DNA of 64,000 nucleotides from assembly GCA_023386585.1 (NCBI GenBank), contig JAEWJM010000004.1:173242-237241 (forward strand). Direction: 5' to 3'. The translations under genes and the position numbers were made by a program. Within the stretch, counting starts at the first letter, position 1. Each line of letters opens with the position of its first letter. Origin of the DNA: Bacteroidota bacterium. GTDB lineage: Bacteria > Bacteroidota > Bacteroidia > Flavobacteriales > Flavobacteriaceae. Positions 8,464 through 17,043 of the stretch are shown here, piece by piece. The notes under the pieces were generated by a model that saw nothing but the letters and a program-made list of their open reading frames with translations, did not search any database and was not told the DNA's origin.

Positions 8464-9126
8464 ATGACCAAAACAGAACGCGCGCAGTTTGTAATGGATA
8501 AACTCGGTGAACTCTATCCTGAAGTCCCGATACCGCTCAATCACAAAGATCCGTACACATTGTTGGTTGCGGTCCTGCTTTCGGCGCAATGTACTGATGT
8601 CCGCGTAAACCAAATCACACCGTTATTGTTTGATCGCGCCGATAACCCGAAGGACATGGTCAGGCTTTCAGTTGAGGAAATCAGGGAGATCATTCGGCCC
8701 TGCGGATTGTCGCCAATGAAATCGAAAGGAATTCGCGGCCTGTCGCAAATCTTGCTTGAAAAATACGACGGTGCTGTTCCGGCCGATTTTGCTGCGCTTG
8801 AATCCTTGCCGGCCGTTGGCCATAAGACAGCCAGCGTTGTGATGTCACAGGCATTCGGAGTGCCCGCGTTTCCTGTAGATACGCACATTCACCGGCTTAT
8901 GTATAGATGGAATCTTTCGGATGGAAAAAACGTAAAACAAACCGAGGCAGACGCCAAACGGTTGTTTCCAGAAGAAAAATGGAACGATCTTCACCTACAG
9001 ATTATTTGGTACGGACGCCAATATTCGCCTGCGCGCGGACTCGATCTTGAAAAAGATGTGATTACGAGAACTGTAGGAAGAAAGGAAATAATTGCCGAAT
9101 ATTCCAAAAAAAAATCCCGACAATAA
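8464..9126 (+). CDS. nth: Endonuclease III, variant without the 4Fe-4S cluster
   Basis: A 220-residue HhH-GPD DNA glycosylase/AP lyase for oxidised pyrimidines. The helix-hairpin-helix with the Schiff-base lysine is LPAVGHKTA (Lys121) and the catalytic aspartate is Asp139 in FPVDTHIHR. Canonical Nth ends with four cysteines (C-x6-C-x2-C-x5-C) holding a 4Fe-4S cluster. Here the matching segment, WYGRQYSPARGLDLEKD, has none; the only cysteines are Cys43 and Cys80. The rest of the fold looks intact, so it is probably an active cluster-free form, which I recall in other flavobacteria. Confidence 0.93.
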   Translation: MTKTERAQFVMDKLGELYPEVPIPLNHKDPYTLLVAVLLSAQCTDVRVNQITPLLFDRADNPKDMVRLSVEEIREIIRPCGLSPMKSKGIRGLSQILLEKYDGAVPADFAALESLPAVGHKTASVVMSQAFGVPAFPVDTHIHRLMYRWNLSDGKNVKQTEADAKRLFPEEKWNDLHLQIIWYGRQYSPARGLDLEKDVITRTVGRKEIIAEYSKKKSRQ

Positions 9127-9133
9127 TCGGGAT
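9105..9133 (-). terminator. Terminator of the sigma factor operon (minus strand)
   Basis: A 7-bp stem (9114-9120 with 9127-9133) and a 6-base loop. On the minus strand it is followed by an uninterrupted T run (A run 9106-9113 on plus). It overlaps the last codons and stop of nth. Confidence 0.8.
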
Positions 9134-9138
9134 GTTCT

Positions 9139-9282
9139 TTAGTTAACTACGCATTCGAAGGTCATCTTCCCTACCCTGACAATTTTCAGGGCTTTGGAAT
9201 AATTGATCAAAAAATTGACTGTTTCTTTTTTTGGTGACATTGCTGAAGCGGTAACAGATTTCTCAGAGTAAATTTTTGCCAT
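9139..9282 (-). CDS. 47-residue conserved-type small protein downstream of the sigma factor
   Basis: A short frame of 47 codons, starting MAKIYSEKSV and ending TFECVVN, lies between the sigma factor gene and a strong terminator. It reads as a real small protein: basic N-terminal half, then a predicted helix (KETVNFLINYSKALKIV). I recall similar tiny proteins next to this sigma factor in other flavobacteria. It begins 46 bases after the sigma factor stop, on the same strand, and ends just before the operon terminator. Function unknown; a link to sigma factor control is only positional. Confidence 0.65.
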   Translation of the reverse strand: MAKIYSEKSVTASAMSPKKETVNFLINYSKALKIVRVGKMTFECVVN

Positions 9283-9328
9283 ATGTAAATTTGATTTGTA
9301 TTACAACGGCTACGCTTCAATATTATTG

Positions 9329-9913
9329 TCAGTTCGTCAAAATTATTTGATGTTTGTCGATCACTTTCCGCAGGTTCATCAATGCATATCGCATACGCCC
9401 AAGGGCGGTGTTGATGCTTACGCCGGTCAACTCGGAAATCTCCTTGAAGCTCATATCCTGGTACATTCGCATAACGAGCACTTCTTTCTGATCAGCCGGA
9501 AGTTCATCGATCAATTTATGGAGATCGCTTTCAACTTGTGAAGTAATGATCCTGCTTTCGATGTTGGGCGAATTGTCCGACATCACAGAAAAGATTGAAA
9601 ACTCCTCCGTTTCGCGGAACATCGGCATTTTTTTATTCCTTCGAAAATGGTCAACGATCAGATTGTGCGCGATACGCATGACCCAAGGGAGAAATTTGCC
9701 TTCTTCGTTATATGAATTTGATTTTAAGGTTTTGATTACCTTAATAAAAGTGTCCTGAAAAATATCATCCGAAATATCGCGGTCGGAAATTTTCGAATAT
9801 ATAAAACCATAAATCTTTGATTGGTGCCTGTTTATGAGCGTAGACAATGCATTTTCATCACCTGCCACATAATTCTTAACCAATAAAGCATCGGGGATTT
9901 GAACATTAGCCAT
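9329..9913 (-). CDS. ECF-type RNA polymerase sigma factor
   Basis: A 194-residue sigma-70 family protein with only regions 2 and 4. Region 2 (about 24-92) contains the core-binding DDIFQDTFIKV segment. Region 4 (about 138-188) contains the helix-turn-helix MSFKEISELTGVSINTALGRM. No anti-sigma factor gene is adjacent; the neighbours are a 47-residue protein downstream and divergent uvrA upstream. The close match to a broadly conserved flavobacterial ECF factor suggests a general rather than strain-specific regulon (inference). Confidence 0.93.
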   Translation of the reverse strand: MANVQIPDALLVKNYVAGDENALSTLINRHQSKIYGFIYSKISDRDISDDIFQDTFIKVIKTLKSNSYNEEGKFLPWVMRIAHNLIVDHFRRNKKMPMFRETEEFSIFSVMSDNSPNIESRIITSQVESDLHKLIDELPADQKEVLVMRMYQDMSFKEISELTGVSINTALGRMRYALMNLRKVIDKHQIILTN

Positions 9914-10009
9914 AGTCGTACCTTTTAGTTTTGGGTTAAAAAAATCGAGATTTTTCTCTAAAAAGTAGTTTCTATGTAATAGGCAATTGTTCGTTGAGGG
10001 TTACAAGTT

Positions 10010-10041
10010 CAAATTTAACAGATTATTTGTCTAACTTCCAA
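10010..10041 (-). promoter_or_regulatory. Candidate sigma factor promoter
   Basis: On the minus strand, a TTG (plus CAA 10039-10041) lies 21 bases from TAAATTTG (plus 10010-10017). This gives a leader of about 90 bases before the ATG at 9913. Confidence 0.5.
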
Positions 10042-10142
10042 ATTAAACCCGAAACTTTAACAGAAACAGCGCAATAAACCAAAATACAGCCTCAGATATT
10101 TCGCCTAAGGCTTTCATTAACTTTTCAGGAAATTCTATTGAT

Positions 10143-10150
10143 TATCTTTG
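10143..10150 (+). promoter_or_regulatory. -7 box of uvrA
   Basis: TATCTTTG lies 19 bases before the ATG at 10169. A possible TTG start at 10148 is inside this box, which argues for the ATG. Confidence 0.6.
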
Positions 10151-10168
10151 CAGGAAACGTTTCGCTGC

Positions 10169-12955
10169 ATGAAAATCGACCTTGCAAAATGTGAGCCAAA
10201 AAAGAATATCATCATTAAAGGTGCACAGATTCACAACCTGAAGAACATCGACGTGGTTATACCGCGCAATAAATTGGTAGTCCTGACCGGATTGTCGGGA
10301 AGCGGAAAGTCGAGTTTGGCGTTCGACACGCTTTACGCGGAAGGACAACGGCGCTACGTTGAAAGCCTTTCCTCCTATGCGCGTCAATTTTTGGGTCGTC
10401 TTGACAAACCTAAAGTCGAATATATAAAAGGAATTGCGCCCGCCATTGCAATCGAGCAGAAGGTCAACACTACCAACGCCCGCTCCACTGTTGGCACATC
10501 GACCGAGATTTATGACTATCTCAAACTGTTGTATGCCCGAATCGGAAAAACATTCTCCCCGGTTTCCGGACGTGAAGTCAAAAAAGATACGGTAACTGAC
10601 GTAATAAACACCGTAAAAAGCTTTACATCCGACAGCAGATGGCTGTTGCTCGCGCCAATACATCTAGAACACGGCCGAATGTTGGAGGACAAACTGAAAA
10701 TACTTCTGCAGCAAGGTTTCGCAAGAATTCTCGTCAACAATGAAATGGTCCGGCTCGATGAAATCGAATCGCACCAGTTTGATGATAAAGATGTGCTTCT
10801 TATCCTCGACCGTATCGTCGTAAAAGATGAAGAAGAATTCTTCAACCGGCTTTCCGACGCGGTCCAGGCTGCATTTTACGAAGGAAAAGGAACCTGTTAT
10901 CTGCAGGAAGTCGACACCGCAAAGAGGCTTACTTTCAGCAATCGCTTCTCGCTCGACGGAATGAACTTCCTCGAGCCGAATGTGCATTTGTTCAGCTTTA
11001 ACAATCCATACGGCGCATGCCCGCTTTGCGAAGGCTACGGAAATATAATCGGAATCGATGCCGATCTTGTAGTCCCGAATACGGCGTTATCGGTTTATGA
11101 GAATGCGATCTATCCGTGGCGCGGCGAAAGCATGAGCTGGTACCGCGACATGTTGGTGAACAATGCGTACAAATTCGATTTTCCGATCCACAAACCGTAT
11201 TTCGAGTTAACCGAAGAACAAAAAGACCTGATATGGAAGGGAAACAGCTACTTCACCGGATTAAACGCCTTCTTTGCCGAACTCGAAGCGAAAAATTATA
11301 AAATCCAAAACAGGGTTATGCTCTCGCGGTACCGCGGCAAAACCAAATGCCATGCGTGCAAGGGCAAAAGATTGCGGCCTGAAGCCAACTATGTAAGGGT
11401 CGGCGACAAAACCATCTCCGAGCTTGTCGACCTTTCAATCAAGAAACTTACGACGTTTTTCAACCAATTGGAACTATCGGAATTTGATTCGCAGGTTGCA
11501 AAACGGTTGCTGACGGAAATCAATAGCCGTCTGCGGTTTTTGTCGGAAGTCGGGCTCGACTACCTGACGCTTAATCGGAATTCAGCGTCGCTTTCTGGTG
11601 GCGAATCGCAGCGGATCAACCTTGCGACCTCATTGGGAAGCAGCCTGGTCGGTTCGATGTACATCCTTGACGAACCCAGTATCGGACTCCATCCAAAAGA
11701 TACCGAAAGGCTCATTACAGTTTTACTTTCACTACGCGACCTTGGAAATACTGTAATTGTTGTTGAACACGACGAAGACATAATGCGGGCAGCAGATATG
11801 ATTATCGACATTGGTCCGGAAGCCGGGACTTTCGGTGGAGAACTCGTTGCACAAGGTTCGTACGAACAAATTCTGGTGGCCGATTCATTGACAGGAAAGT
11901 ACCTGAGCGGCAGACTCGAGATTAAAGTCCCACGCAACCGCCGGAAAAGTAGCGCTTATATCGAAATTCTCGGCGCGCGCGAGCACAATCTGCAAAACGT
12001 GGATGTACGCTTCCCTTTGGATATGCTAACGGTCATCACCGGCGTATCGGGAAGCGGGAAAAGTACGCTTGTCAAAAAAATTCTATTTCCGGCCATCCAA
12101 AAACAGATCGAAGGCACCAGCGAAAAAGCGGGCCAGTTCACCGAATTACGCGGCCATTACCACAAGATACGCCATATCGAATATGTCGACCAGAATCCGA
12201 TCGGTCGCAGCTCGCGCTCAAATCCGGTGACGTACATCAAGGCGTACGACGACATCCGCGACATATTTTCAAAAGAAAAACTTTCTAAAATCAGGGGTTA
12301 TCAGGCAAAACATTTCTCTTTTAATGTTGATGGCGGCCGGTGCGAAACGTGCAAAGGCGAAGGAACGATCAATGTTGAAATGGTATTTATGGCCGATGTC
12401 CAACTGAAATGCGAGACCTGCAATGGCAAACGTTTCAAAAAGGAAATTCTTGAGGTTACTTTCGAAGGCAAAAATATCGACGACATCCTGACGATGACAA
12501 TCGACGAATCGGTTGCGTTTTTTACCGCTGCGAAGCAACAAAAGCTGGTACAAAAACTCCAGCCTTTGCAGGATGTGGGCTTGGGTTATGTGCAATTGGG
12601 ACAATCGTCATCAACACTTTCGGGCGGCGAGGCGCAAAGGATCAAGCTCGCTTCATTTCTCGTAAAAGGAACTTTAAAGGAAAAAGCACTTTTTGTTTTT
12701 GATGAACCGACAACAGGACTGCATTTTCACGACATCAATAAGCTGCTTGCGGCCTTCGATGCCCTGATCGATAAAGGACATTCGATAATTGTCATTGAGC
12801 ACAATCTCGACTTGATAAAGTGCGCCGACTGGGTAATTGACCTTGGTCCTGAAGGCGGTGAAAACGGCGGGCGCATTCTCGCTATCGGCACGCCGGAAGA
12901 GATTGCAAAAAACAAGGAATCGGTTACAGGCCGGTACCTGCGGGAGAAATTGTAG
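10169..12955 (+). CDS. uvrA: Excinuclease ABC subunit A
   Basis: A 928-residue UvrA of normal length, the DNA-damage sensor of nucleotide excision repair, acting with UvrB (encoded at 56441). It has two ABC ATPase halves. The first has Walker A GLSGSGKS at 41-48, a CxxC zinc pair (CPLCEGYG) and a second (CHACKGK), and signature LSGGESQR. The second has Walker A GVSGSGKS, the zinc module CETCKGEG...CETCNGKR, and signature LSGGEAQR. Start ATG 10169 fits the promoter. It converges with the next gene at one base distance. Flavobacteria can carry more than one UvrA, so a paralogue elsewhere is possible. Confidence 0.95.
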   Translation: MKIDLAKCEPKKNIIIKGAQIHNLKNIDVVIPRNKLVVLTGLSGSGKSSLAFDTLYAEGQRRYVESLSSYARQFLGRLDKPKVEYIKGIAPAIAIEQKVNTTNARSTVGTSTEIYDYLKLLYARIGKTFSPVSGREVKKDTVTDVINTVKSFTSDSRWLLLAPIHLEHGRMLEDKLKILLQQGFARILVNNEMVRLDEIESHQFDDKDVLLILDRIVVKDEEEFFNRLSDAVQAAFYEGKGTCYLQEVDTAKRLTFSNRFSLDGMNFLEPNVHLFSFNNPYGACPLCEGYGNIIGIDADLVVPNTALSVYENAIYPWRGESMSWYRDMLVNNAYKFDFPIHKPYFELTEEQKDLIWKGNSYFTGLNAFFAELEAKNYKIQNRVMLSRYRGKTKCHACKGKRLRPEANYVRVGDKTISELVDLSIKKLTTFFNQLELSEFDSQVAKRLLTEINSRLRFLSEVGLDYLTLNRNSASLSGGESQRINLATSLGSSLVGSMYILDEPSIGLHPKDTERLITVLLSLRDLGNTVIVVEHDEDIMRAADMIIDIGPEAGTFGGELVAQGSYEQILVADSLTGKYLSGRLEIKVPRNRRKSSAYIEILGAREHNLQNVDVRFPLDMLTVITGVSGSGKSTLVKKILFPAIQKQIEGTSEKAGQFTELRGHYHKIRHIEYVDQNPIGRSSRSNPVTYIKAYDDIRDIFSKEKLSKIRGYQAKHFSFNVDGGRCETCKGEGTINVEMVFMADVQLKCETCNGKRFKKEILEVTFEGKNIDDILTMTIDESVAFFTAAKQQKLVQKLQPLQDVGLGYVQLGQSSSTLSGGEAQRIKLASFLVKGTLKEKALFVFDEPTTGLHFHDINKLLAAFDALIDKGHSIIVIEHNLDLIKCADWVIDLGPEGGENGGRILAIGTPEEIAKNKESVTGRYLREKL

Positions 12956-12956
12956 A

Positions 12957-13433
12957 TTACTTCTTCTCCGATTGCTTCTTGTTTTTGAACGACGCGAATT
13001 TCTCAGTGTGTCGCTCTTCCGCTTCGTCAATAGAGTGTGAAATGACAAGGCTTTTGTCCTTTTTGGTAAGGTCGCTCAGCTTGCAATAATATTCCTGAAG
13101 AATTCGCATTTCCTCTTCGGTAAGATCTTCAACATCAACCAAGCGATTACTGGCACGCTCGCTCGACGCTACCAATTCGTTAAGCTTCAGCTGGATCGCT
13201 AGCGAATCTTTATTTTGTGCCTTTTGGATCAGGAATACCATAAGAAAGGTAATAATGGTTGTTCCTGTGTTGATGATCAGCTGCCAGGTTTCAGAATAAT
13301 CGAAAAACGGCCCGGTCAAGCCCCAAAGAATAATGATAAGAAATGCCACCGTAAACGCAGCTGTGCTTCCGGTTGCCTTCGCAGTATTTGTCGCGAACTT
13401 TTCAAACATGTGGTTCTTCTTGATCTTTTTCAT
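12957..13433 (-). CDS. Low-affinity iron permease family-like small membrane protein
   Basis: A 158-residue protein with two membrane segments (about 22-44 and 50-68) followed by a charged, helical C-terminal region with many Glu and Lys. The pattern TGSTAAFTVAF...ILWGLTGPFF...SETWQLIINTGTTIITFLMVFLIQ matches small bacterial proteins grouped with the low-affinity iron permease family. It is far shorter than yeast Fet4, so iron transport is not established. An earlier start within the same frame (first MKKIKKNH) is used; M9 is an alternative. Confidence 0.8.
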   Translation of the reverse strand: MKKIKKNHMFEKFATNTAKATGSTAAFTVAFLIIILWGLTGPFFDYSETWQLIINTGTTIITFLMVFLIQKAQNKDSLAIQLKLNELVASSERASNRLVDVEDLTEEEMRILQEYYCKLSDLTKKDKSLVISHSIDEAEERHTEKFASFKNKKQSEKK

Positions 13434-13472
13434 CTTCAGATAAATAAAATGCCTTCAAACAAAGGCTGATGA

Positions 13473-14666
13473 TTATTGAATAATAAGCTTTTTCGTAAAG
13501 ATATTTCCATCCGACCTAAGACGAAGAGAATATATGCCGGTTGTTATTCCGCTAATATCAATATTTTCAGTTTCTACCGCTTCAGTGAATACTCCTTTCC
13601 TGACAACGCTTCCCAACATATTAATAAGCTCATACGAATAATTTTGCCCTGCCATTGCTGGAGAAACAATGGTAACCGAAGTTTGCGCAGGATTCGGAAA
13701 AATATCAAAAGATCTGGCAGAAAATTCCTCGTTGCCGAGGCTGCAGGTCGTACAGGCAACGGCAAAATGCATGGTTGCGCCAATTGCAGCCTTGGCAACA
13801 TTGTGTACGTATTCAGGATCCATATTCGACAAAACATCGTTCACCGAATGTGGATAAGGAGACTCGTTCGCTTCGTAAAAGCCGGTTATAATTTCATTAT
13901 TGCTTTGAAAAGGCATGTAATCGGAGGCATAAGCATAGGAAAGAATTGCGTTCAGCGGAGAATACAGCTCAACACAATTCATCAGTTGCGTGGTCATCGT
14001 GCTAGATTGCGCATTATTCGACGTTGGAGACGAAAGATCGCGTTCGCACATTATCGAATCATTGGTTTCTCCGGCTACGCCGCCGACCTCATCAAGATTG
14101 AAAACCAACCTGATATTCATTTTGGGCGTAGTCCCGTTGACCACACTCGAAACATAATGCTGGCTGCCCATCAATCCGTCTTCTTCCCCGCTGAAATTGA
14201 TGAATCTCACAGAATATTCAGTCGGAATGCTTTGCAGCAGTCGGGCCATTTCAAGGATCACCGCCGTACCGCTTCCATTATCGTTCGTTCCTGGGCCAAC
14301 AACGGTATCGTAATGTCCATCCACAATGACGAAAATATTTGGATACAAGGTTCCCGTTTTTGTGACGATCAGGTTTTTGCAGCTGCTTCCGCTATAACTG
14401 TAGGTATCTTCGACGAGTTGTGCAGCCGTATAGCCGTAGCTGAGGTACTTGTTCTTTAGCCACGTCAATGCATTTGCCTGCGCAGTCGTGCCGCGGAATT
14501 TTACTCCCAAAGCCTGAAACTCGGTCAGGTTCTGCAAAATATTGGCCGCCGAGCATTGCTCAACCACTGCGCCATACGCCGGAACATAAACTTGCGATGA
14601 AACTTTCGCCGTGAATAGCACCGCCGCGAGAACTGCACCAAATATGGTGGCTTTAGGTTGCAACAT
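13473..14666 (-). CDS. Secreted M28-family zinc peptidase with T9SS sorting domain
   Basis: A 397-residue preprotein. A signal peptide covers about 1-24 (cleavage near SSQ). The M28 aminopeptidase domain follows with likely zinc ligands His118 (DGHYD), Asp129 (NDNGSG), Glu161/162 (SGEED), Asp192 (NLDEVGG) and His273 (YPHS). The last 80 residues form a type IX secretion A-type sorting domain, from DIFPNPAQ to the Lys-rich KKLIIQ end. The enzyme should be exported through Sec and T9SS and act at the surface or outside the cell, degrading peptides for nutrition. Monocistronic. Confidence 0.92.
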   Translation of the reverse strand: MLQPKATIFGAVLAAVLFTAKVSSQVYVPAYGAVVEQCSAANILQNLTEFQALGVKFRGTTAQANALTWLKNKYLSYGYTAAQLVEDTYSYSGSSCKNLIVTKTGTLYPNIFVIVDGHYDTVVGPGTNDNGSGTAVILEMARLLQSIPTEYSVRFINFSGEEDGLMGSQHYVSSVVNGTTPKMNIRLVFNLDEVGGVAGETNDSIMCERDLSSPTSNNAQSSTMTTQLMNCVELYSPLNAILSYAYASDYMPFQSNNEIITGFYEANESPYPHSVNDVLSNMDPEYVHNVAKAAIGATMHFAVACTTCSLGNEEFSARSFDIFPNPAQTSVTIVSPAMAGQNYSYELINMLGSVVRKGVFTEAVETENIDISGITTGIYSLRLRSDGNIFTKKLIIQ

Positions 14667-14852
14667 GGTAGAAAAGATTAATTGTTAGGCATTAAAGATC
14701 GCTAAGATAAGAAATCGGCATTCATCTCCCGAACCTTCAAAACCGATTTTGCAGTTTCCGTTTTGGCACGCTAATTGGAAAGCGCAAACCAGGAGCAATC
14801 CTAACGCGACAGCCGAAAAGCGAACAGAGTAGGCAACAGCAAATCACACATC

Positions 14853-15431
14853 ATGAAAAACATTACTTTGCTGGCTGTAGTCACTTTATTGTTTACTGCA
14901 GCAAACACGAAGGCAGCCACCCCAGCGCCAACAGAAAACCGCTTCCGCAATGAAGAACCGGTTACGTTCATTGAAAGGGGAATTGAATTTTATGTATTTC
15001 CGAACGGCGATTTCGATTTTAACACGCAACCGACTCTCGGCCAGGACATCTACTACAAAAGAGGAAATGACCACAGTTATGTACCTGTCGGAGTAACAAT
15101 TGAACACGACGCCTACGGACGGGTCCGCAGGATTGGCAACGTTTTTGTAAACTACGACAACGCCAATAGGATCAAGAGAATTGGTGGCGTTTATATGAGC
15201 TACTATCGGTCAATGTTGATGCAGGTTGGCGCAATGCGATTGATCTATAACCGTTCCGGTCAGCTGATCGACACCGTCGGAAACATAAACGGATATTCGC
15301 AACCCGCATATACATATCAGCCGCAATACCAGGTTTACAATGGCGGCTATTACGGAAGCAGCGATAATTATTACTATAAAAATGGAGTCGCTGCTCCGAA
15401 AAAAGAAGAGAAAGAAGGCATTCGAAAATAG
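14853..15431 (+). CDS. Secreted protein of unknown function
   Basis: Not recognised by function. The 192-residue product has a signal peptide of about 21 residues ending near TKA. The mature part has a repeated short beta pattern, VRRIGNVFVNYD and IKRIGGVYMSYY, then a Tyr/Gln/Gly-rich segment (about 148-176), and a basic end. Similar small secreted proteins are, from memory, common in Flavobacterium. It has its own strong terminator. Confidence 0.75.
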   Translation: MKNITLLAVVTLLFTAANTKAATPAPTENRFRNEEPVTFIERGIEFYVFPNGDFDFNTQPTLGQDIYYKRGNDHSYVPVGVTIEHDAYGRVRRIGNVFVNYDNANRIKRIGGVYMSYYRSMLMQVGAMRLIYNRSGQLIDTVGNINGYSQPAYTYQPQYQVYNGGYYGSSDNYYYKNGVAAPKKEEKEGIRK

Positions 15432-15466
15432 TTTGTTGAGTTTAAAGTTTGGTTTGGTTTGTTTGG

Positions 15467-15502
15467 ACCCGTCGTACAGAAATGTGCGGCGGGTTTTTTT
15501 TT
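15467..15502 (+). terminator. Rho-independent terminator
   Basis: An 11-bp G+C-rich stem with two G-T pairs (15467-15477 with 15484-15494), loop of 6, then nine T. It ends the 14853 gene. Confidence 0.9.
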
Positions 15503-15583
15503 GAAGCTATTCCGGCTGTCCGCGCTATCTTTTTATTGCGCAGGGCTTCATAAAAAGGATGCTGCTTCCATCCGGGCTAGGGC
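15503..15583 (+). repeat. Palindromic intergenic repeat, copy A
   Basis: Carries the family landmarks GAAGCT, TGTCCGC, CTATCTTTTT, AAAAAGGATGC, GCTTCCATC and GGGCTA in order, around a variable centre. Its right end overlaps the 3' end of the flippase gene and contains that gene's TAG stop. Confidence 0.8.
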
Positions 15584-17043
15584 CGCGCGAACCTTTTAAC
15601 AACATCGTCGAAAGCACGATTGACTTCAGCCGACAACCGAAACCGGTAATTGAGGAATCCGTAGAAAATGGTCATTAGCGCCGACTTCAATGCGATATTA
15701 ACCATCGGATGAAATCCAAAATCCCAATAATAAAATACCGCAAACGTCAGCAACGAAATTCCAATAGAATAAAGCGTTTGCCGGGTAAATGGAAAAAGTT
15801 TCATCCGCAAGACAACAAACATCAGCTTTGAAAGGCTGTAAAGTGTAATTGCAATCAAGGTCGCGATCGCGGCTCCGTTAATGTAATAAAGTGGAATAAA
15901 AATCATATTCAGCACCACGGCAGCGAATCCCAAAAACAATCCCAGGAAAAGAACCATTCTGTAGTAAACCGAATTAAAAATGATTGCGTTGTTATTTCCC
16001 AGGATCAGGTCGAAATACTTTGAAAGCCCAATAGTAAATACGACGAAGATTCCGCCTCCGTATTCCGGCGGCAAAAGCATGTAAATCGATTTGATGTTCA
16101 CCAGGATTCCAAGCAAAATATAACCGCCTACAATCTGCAGGCTGATCGATGTCTTCTTATATAACTCGTTCAATTCGTCGTGCTTGTTTTCAGCCATCAA
16201 TTTCGCCGTAATCGGATAAGTGATCTGATGCATCGCACGACTTGGAACCGCGATCACCGTAGCAATAAAAATGGCAACCGAATAAAATGCTACATTATCC
16301 AGATTGATGTAATGGCCAAGCATGACCTTGTCAATATCCAGCAAAAGCGTCGCAACGCTGCCCGATAAAATGATAAAAATCGAATAAATGAAAACCGCTC
16401 GCCGGTCGCCGGGCCATTTAAAGCTCAGCGTTGGCATTTTCACCCGCAGCGCAAAATAAACCATGACCAGCATGATCACGAAATAAATTGCCACGGTAAC
16501 ATAAACAAATTGGACTACCGAAATCCATCCGTAAAGCACTCCATACAAAGCAATGCTTATCAGGACCCGCAAAAAAACTTCCTTAATGAAGTTGCCGAAA
16601 ACGGACTTCATGTGCACTTTTACCCACGCATAAAAAATCTCAAAGTAACCCATTGAAAGGCCGATCAGCGGAATCAGCCAGACGTAATTATAAATGATGG
16701 GATTCTTCACTGCAAGCCTCGCGGCAATCACATCGTAAAAAGCATATCCGAAAATCGCCATCGGAACGACAAAAACCAGCGGCAGGAAAAGCATAAAGGT
16801 CAGAAACCGCGATTTTTCTTCCTCGGTTTTATACGTCGAATAGAACTTCACCATCGTATTGTGCACGCCAAACGCCATCAATGGCATAATGATATTCGCC
16901 GCCGAAAGCAGGAACGCTGTCAATCCGTAATAAGTCTTTCCTAAAAAGTGCGGATACATGTACAGTGCGTTCGCCGCACCGATTACAAATCCTGCGTAGG
17001 TGATTACCGTGTTCCTGATTGACTGGCTGGTAACAATTCCCAT
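15577..17043 (-). CDS. Oligosaccharide flippase (Wzx/MATE-like)
   Basis: A 488-residue integral membrane protein with about 12-14 hydrophobic segments and almost no long loops, typical of polysaccharide/lipid-linked oligosaccharide flippases. Motifs such as FLGKTYYGLTAFLLSAANI near the N-terminus fit this family. It would move an undecaprenyl-linked glycan across the inner membrane. Its start codon overlaps the glycosyltransferase stop by one base. The last codons and TAG lie inside palindromic repeat copy A. Confidence 0.88.
   Translation of the reverse strand: MGIVTSQSIRNTVITYAGFVIGAANALYMYPHFLGKTYYGLTAFLLSAANIIMPLMAFGVHNTMVKFYSTYKTEEEKSRFLTFMLFLPLVFVVPMAIFGYAFYDVIAARLAVKNPIIYNYVWLIPLIGLSMGYFEIFYAWVKVHMKSVFGNFIKEVFLRVLISIALYGVLYGWISVVQFVYVTVAIYFVIMLVMVYFALRVKMPTLSFKWPGDRRAVFIYSIFIILSGSVATLLLDIDKVMLGHYINLDNVAFYSVAIFIATVIAVPSRAMHQITYPITAKLMAENKHDELNELYKKTSISLQIVGGYILLGILVNIKSIYMLLPPEYGGGIFVVFTIGLSKYFDLILGNNNAIIFNSVYYRMVLFLGLFLGFAAVVLNMIFIPLYYINGAAIATLIAITLYSLSKLMFVVLRMKLFPFTRQTLYSIGISLLTFAVFYYWDFGFHPMVNIALKSALMTIFYGFLNYRFRLSAEVNRAFDDVVKRFARP

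Noticed and set aside
10148..10168. TTG start for uvrA seven codons upstream
   Set aside because: The TTG lies inside the -7 promoter box TATCTTTG, so it is unlikely to be in the transcript.
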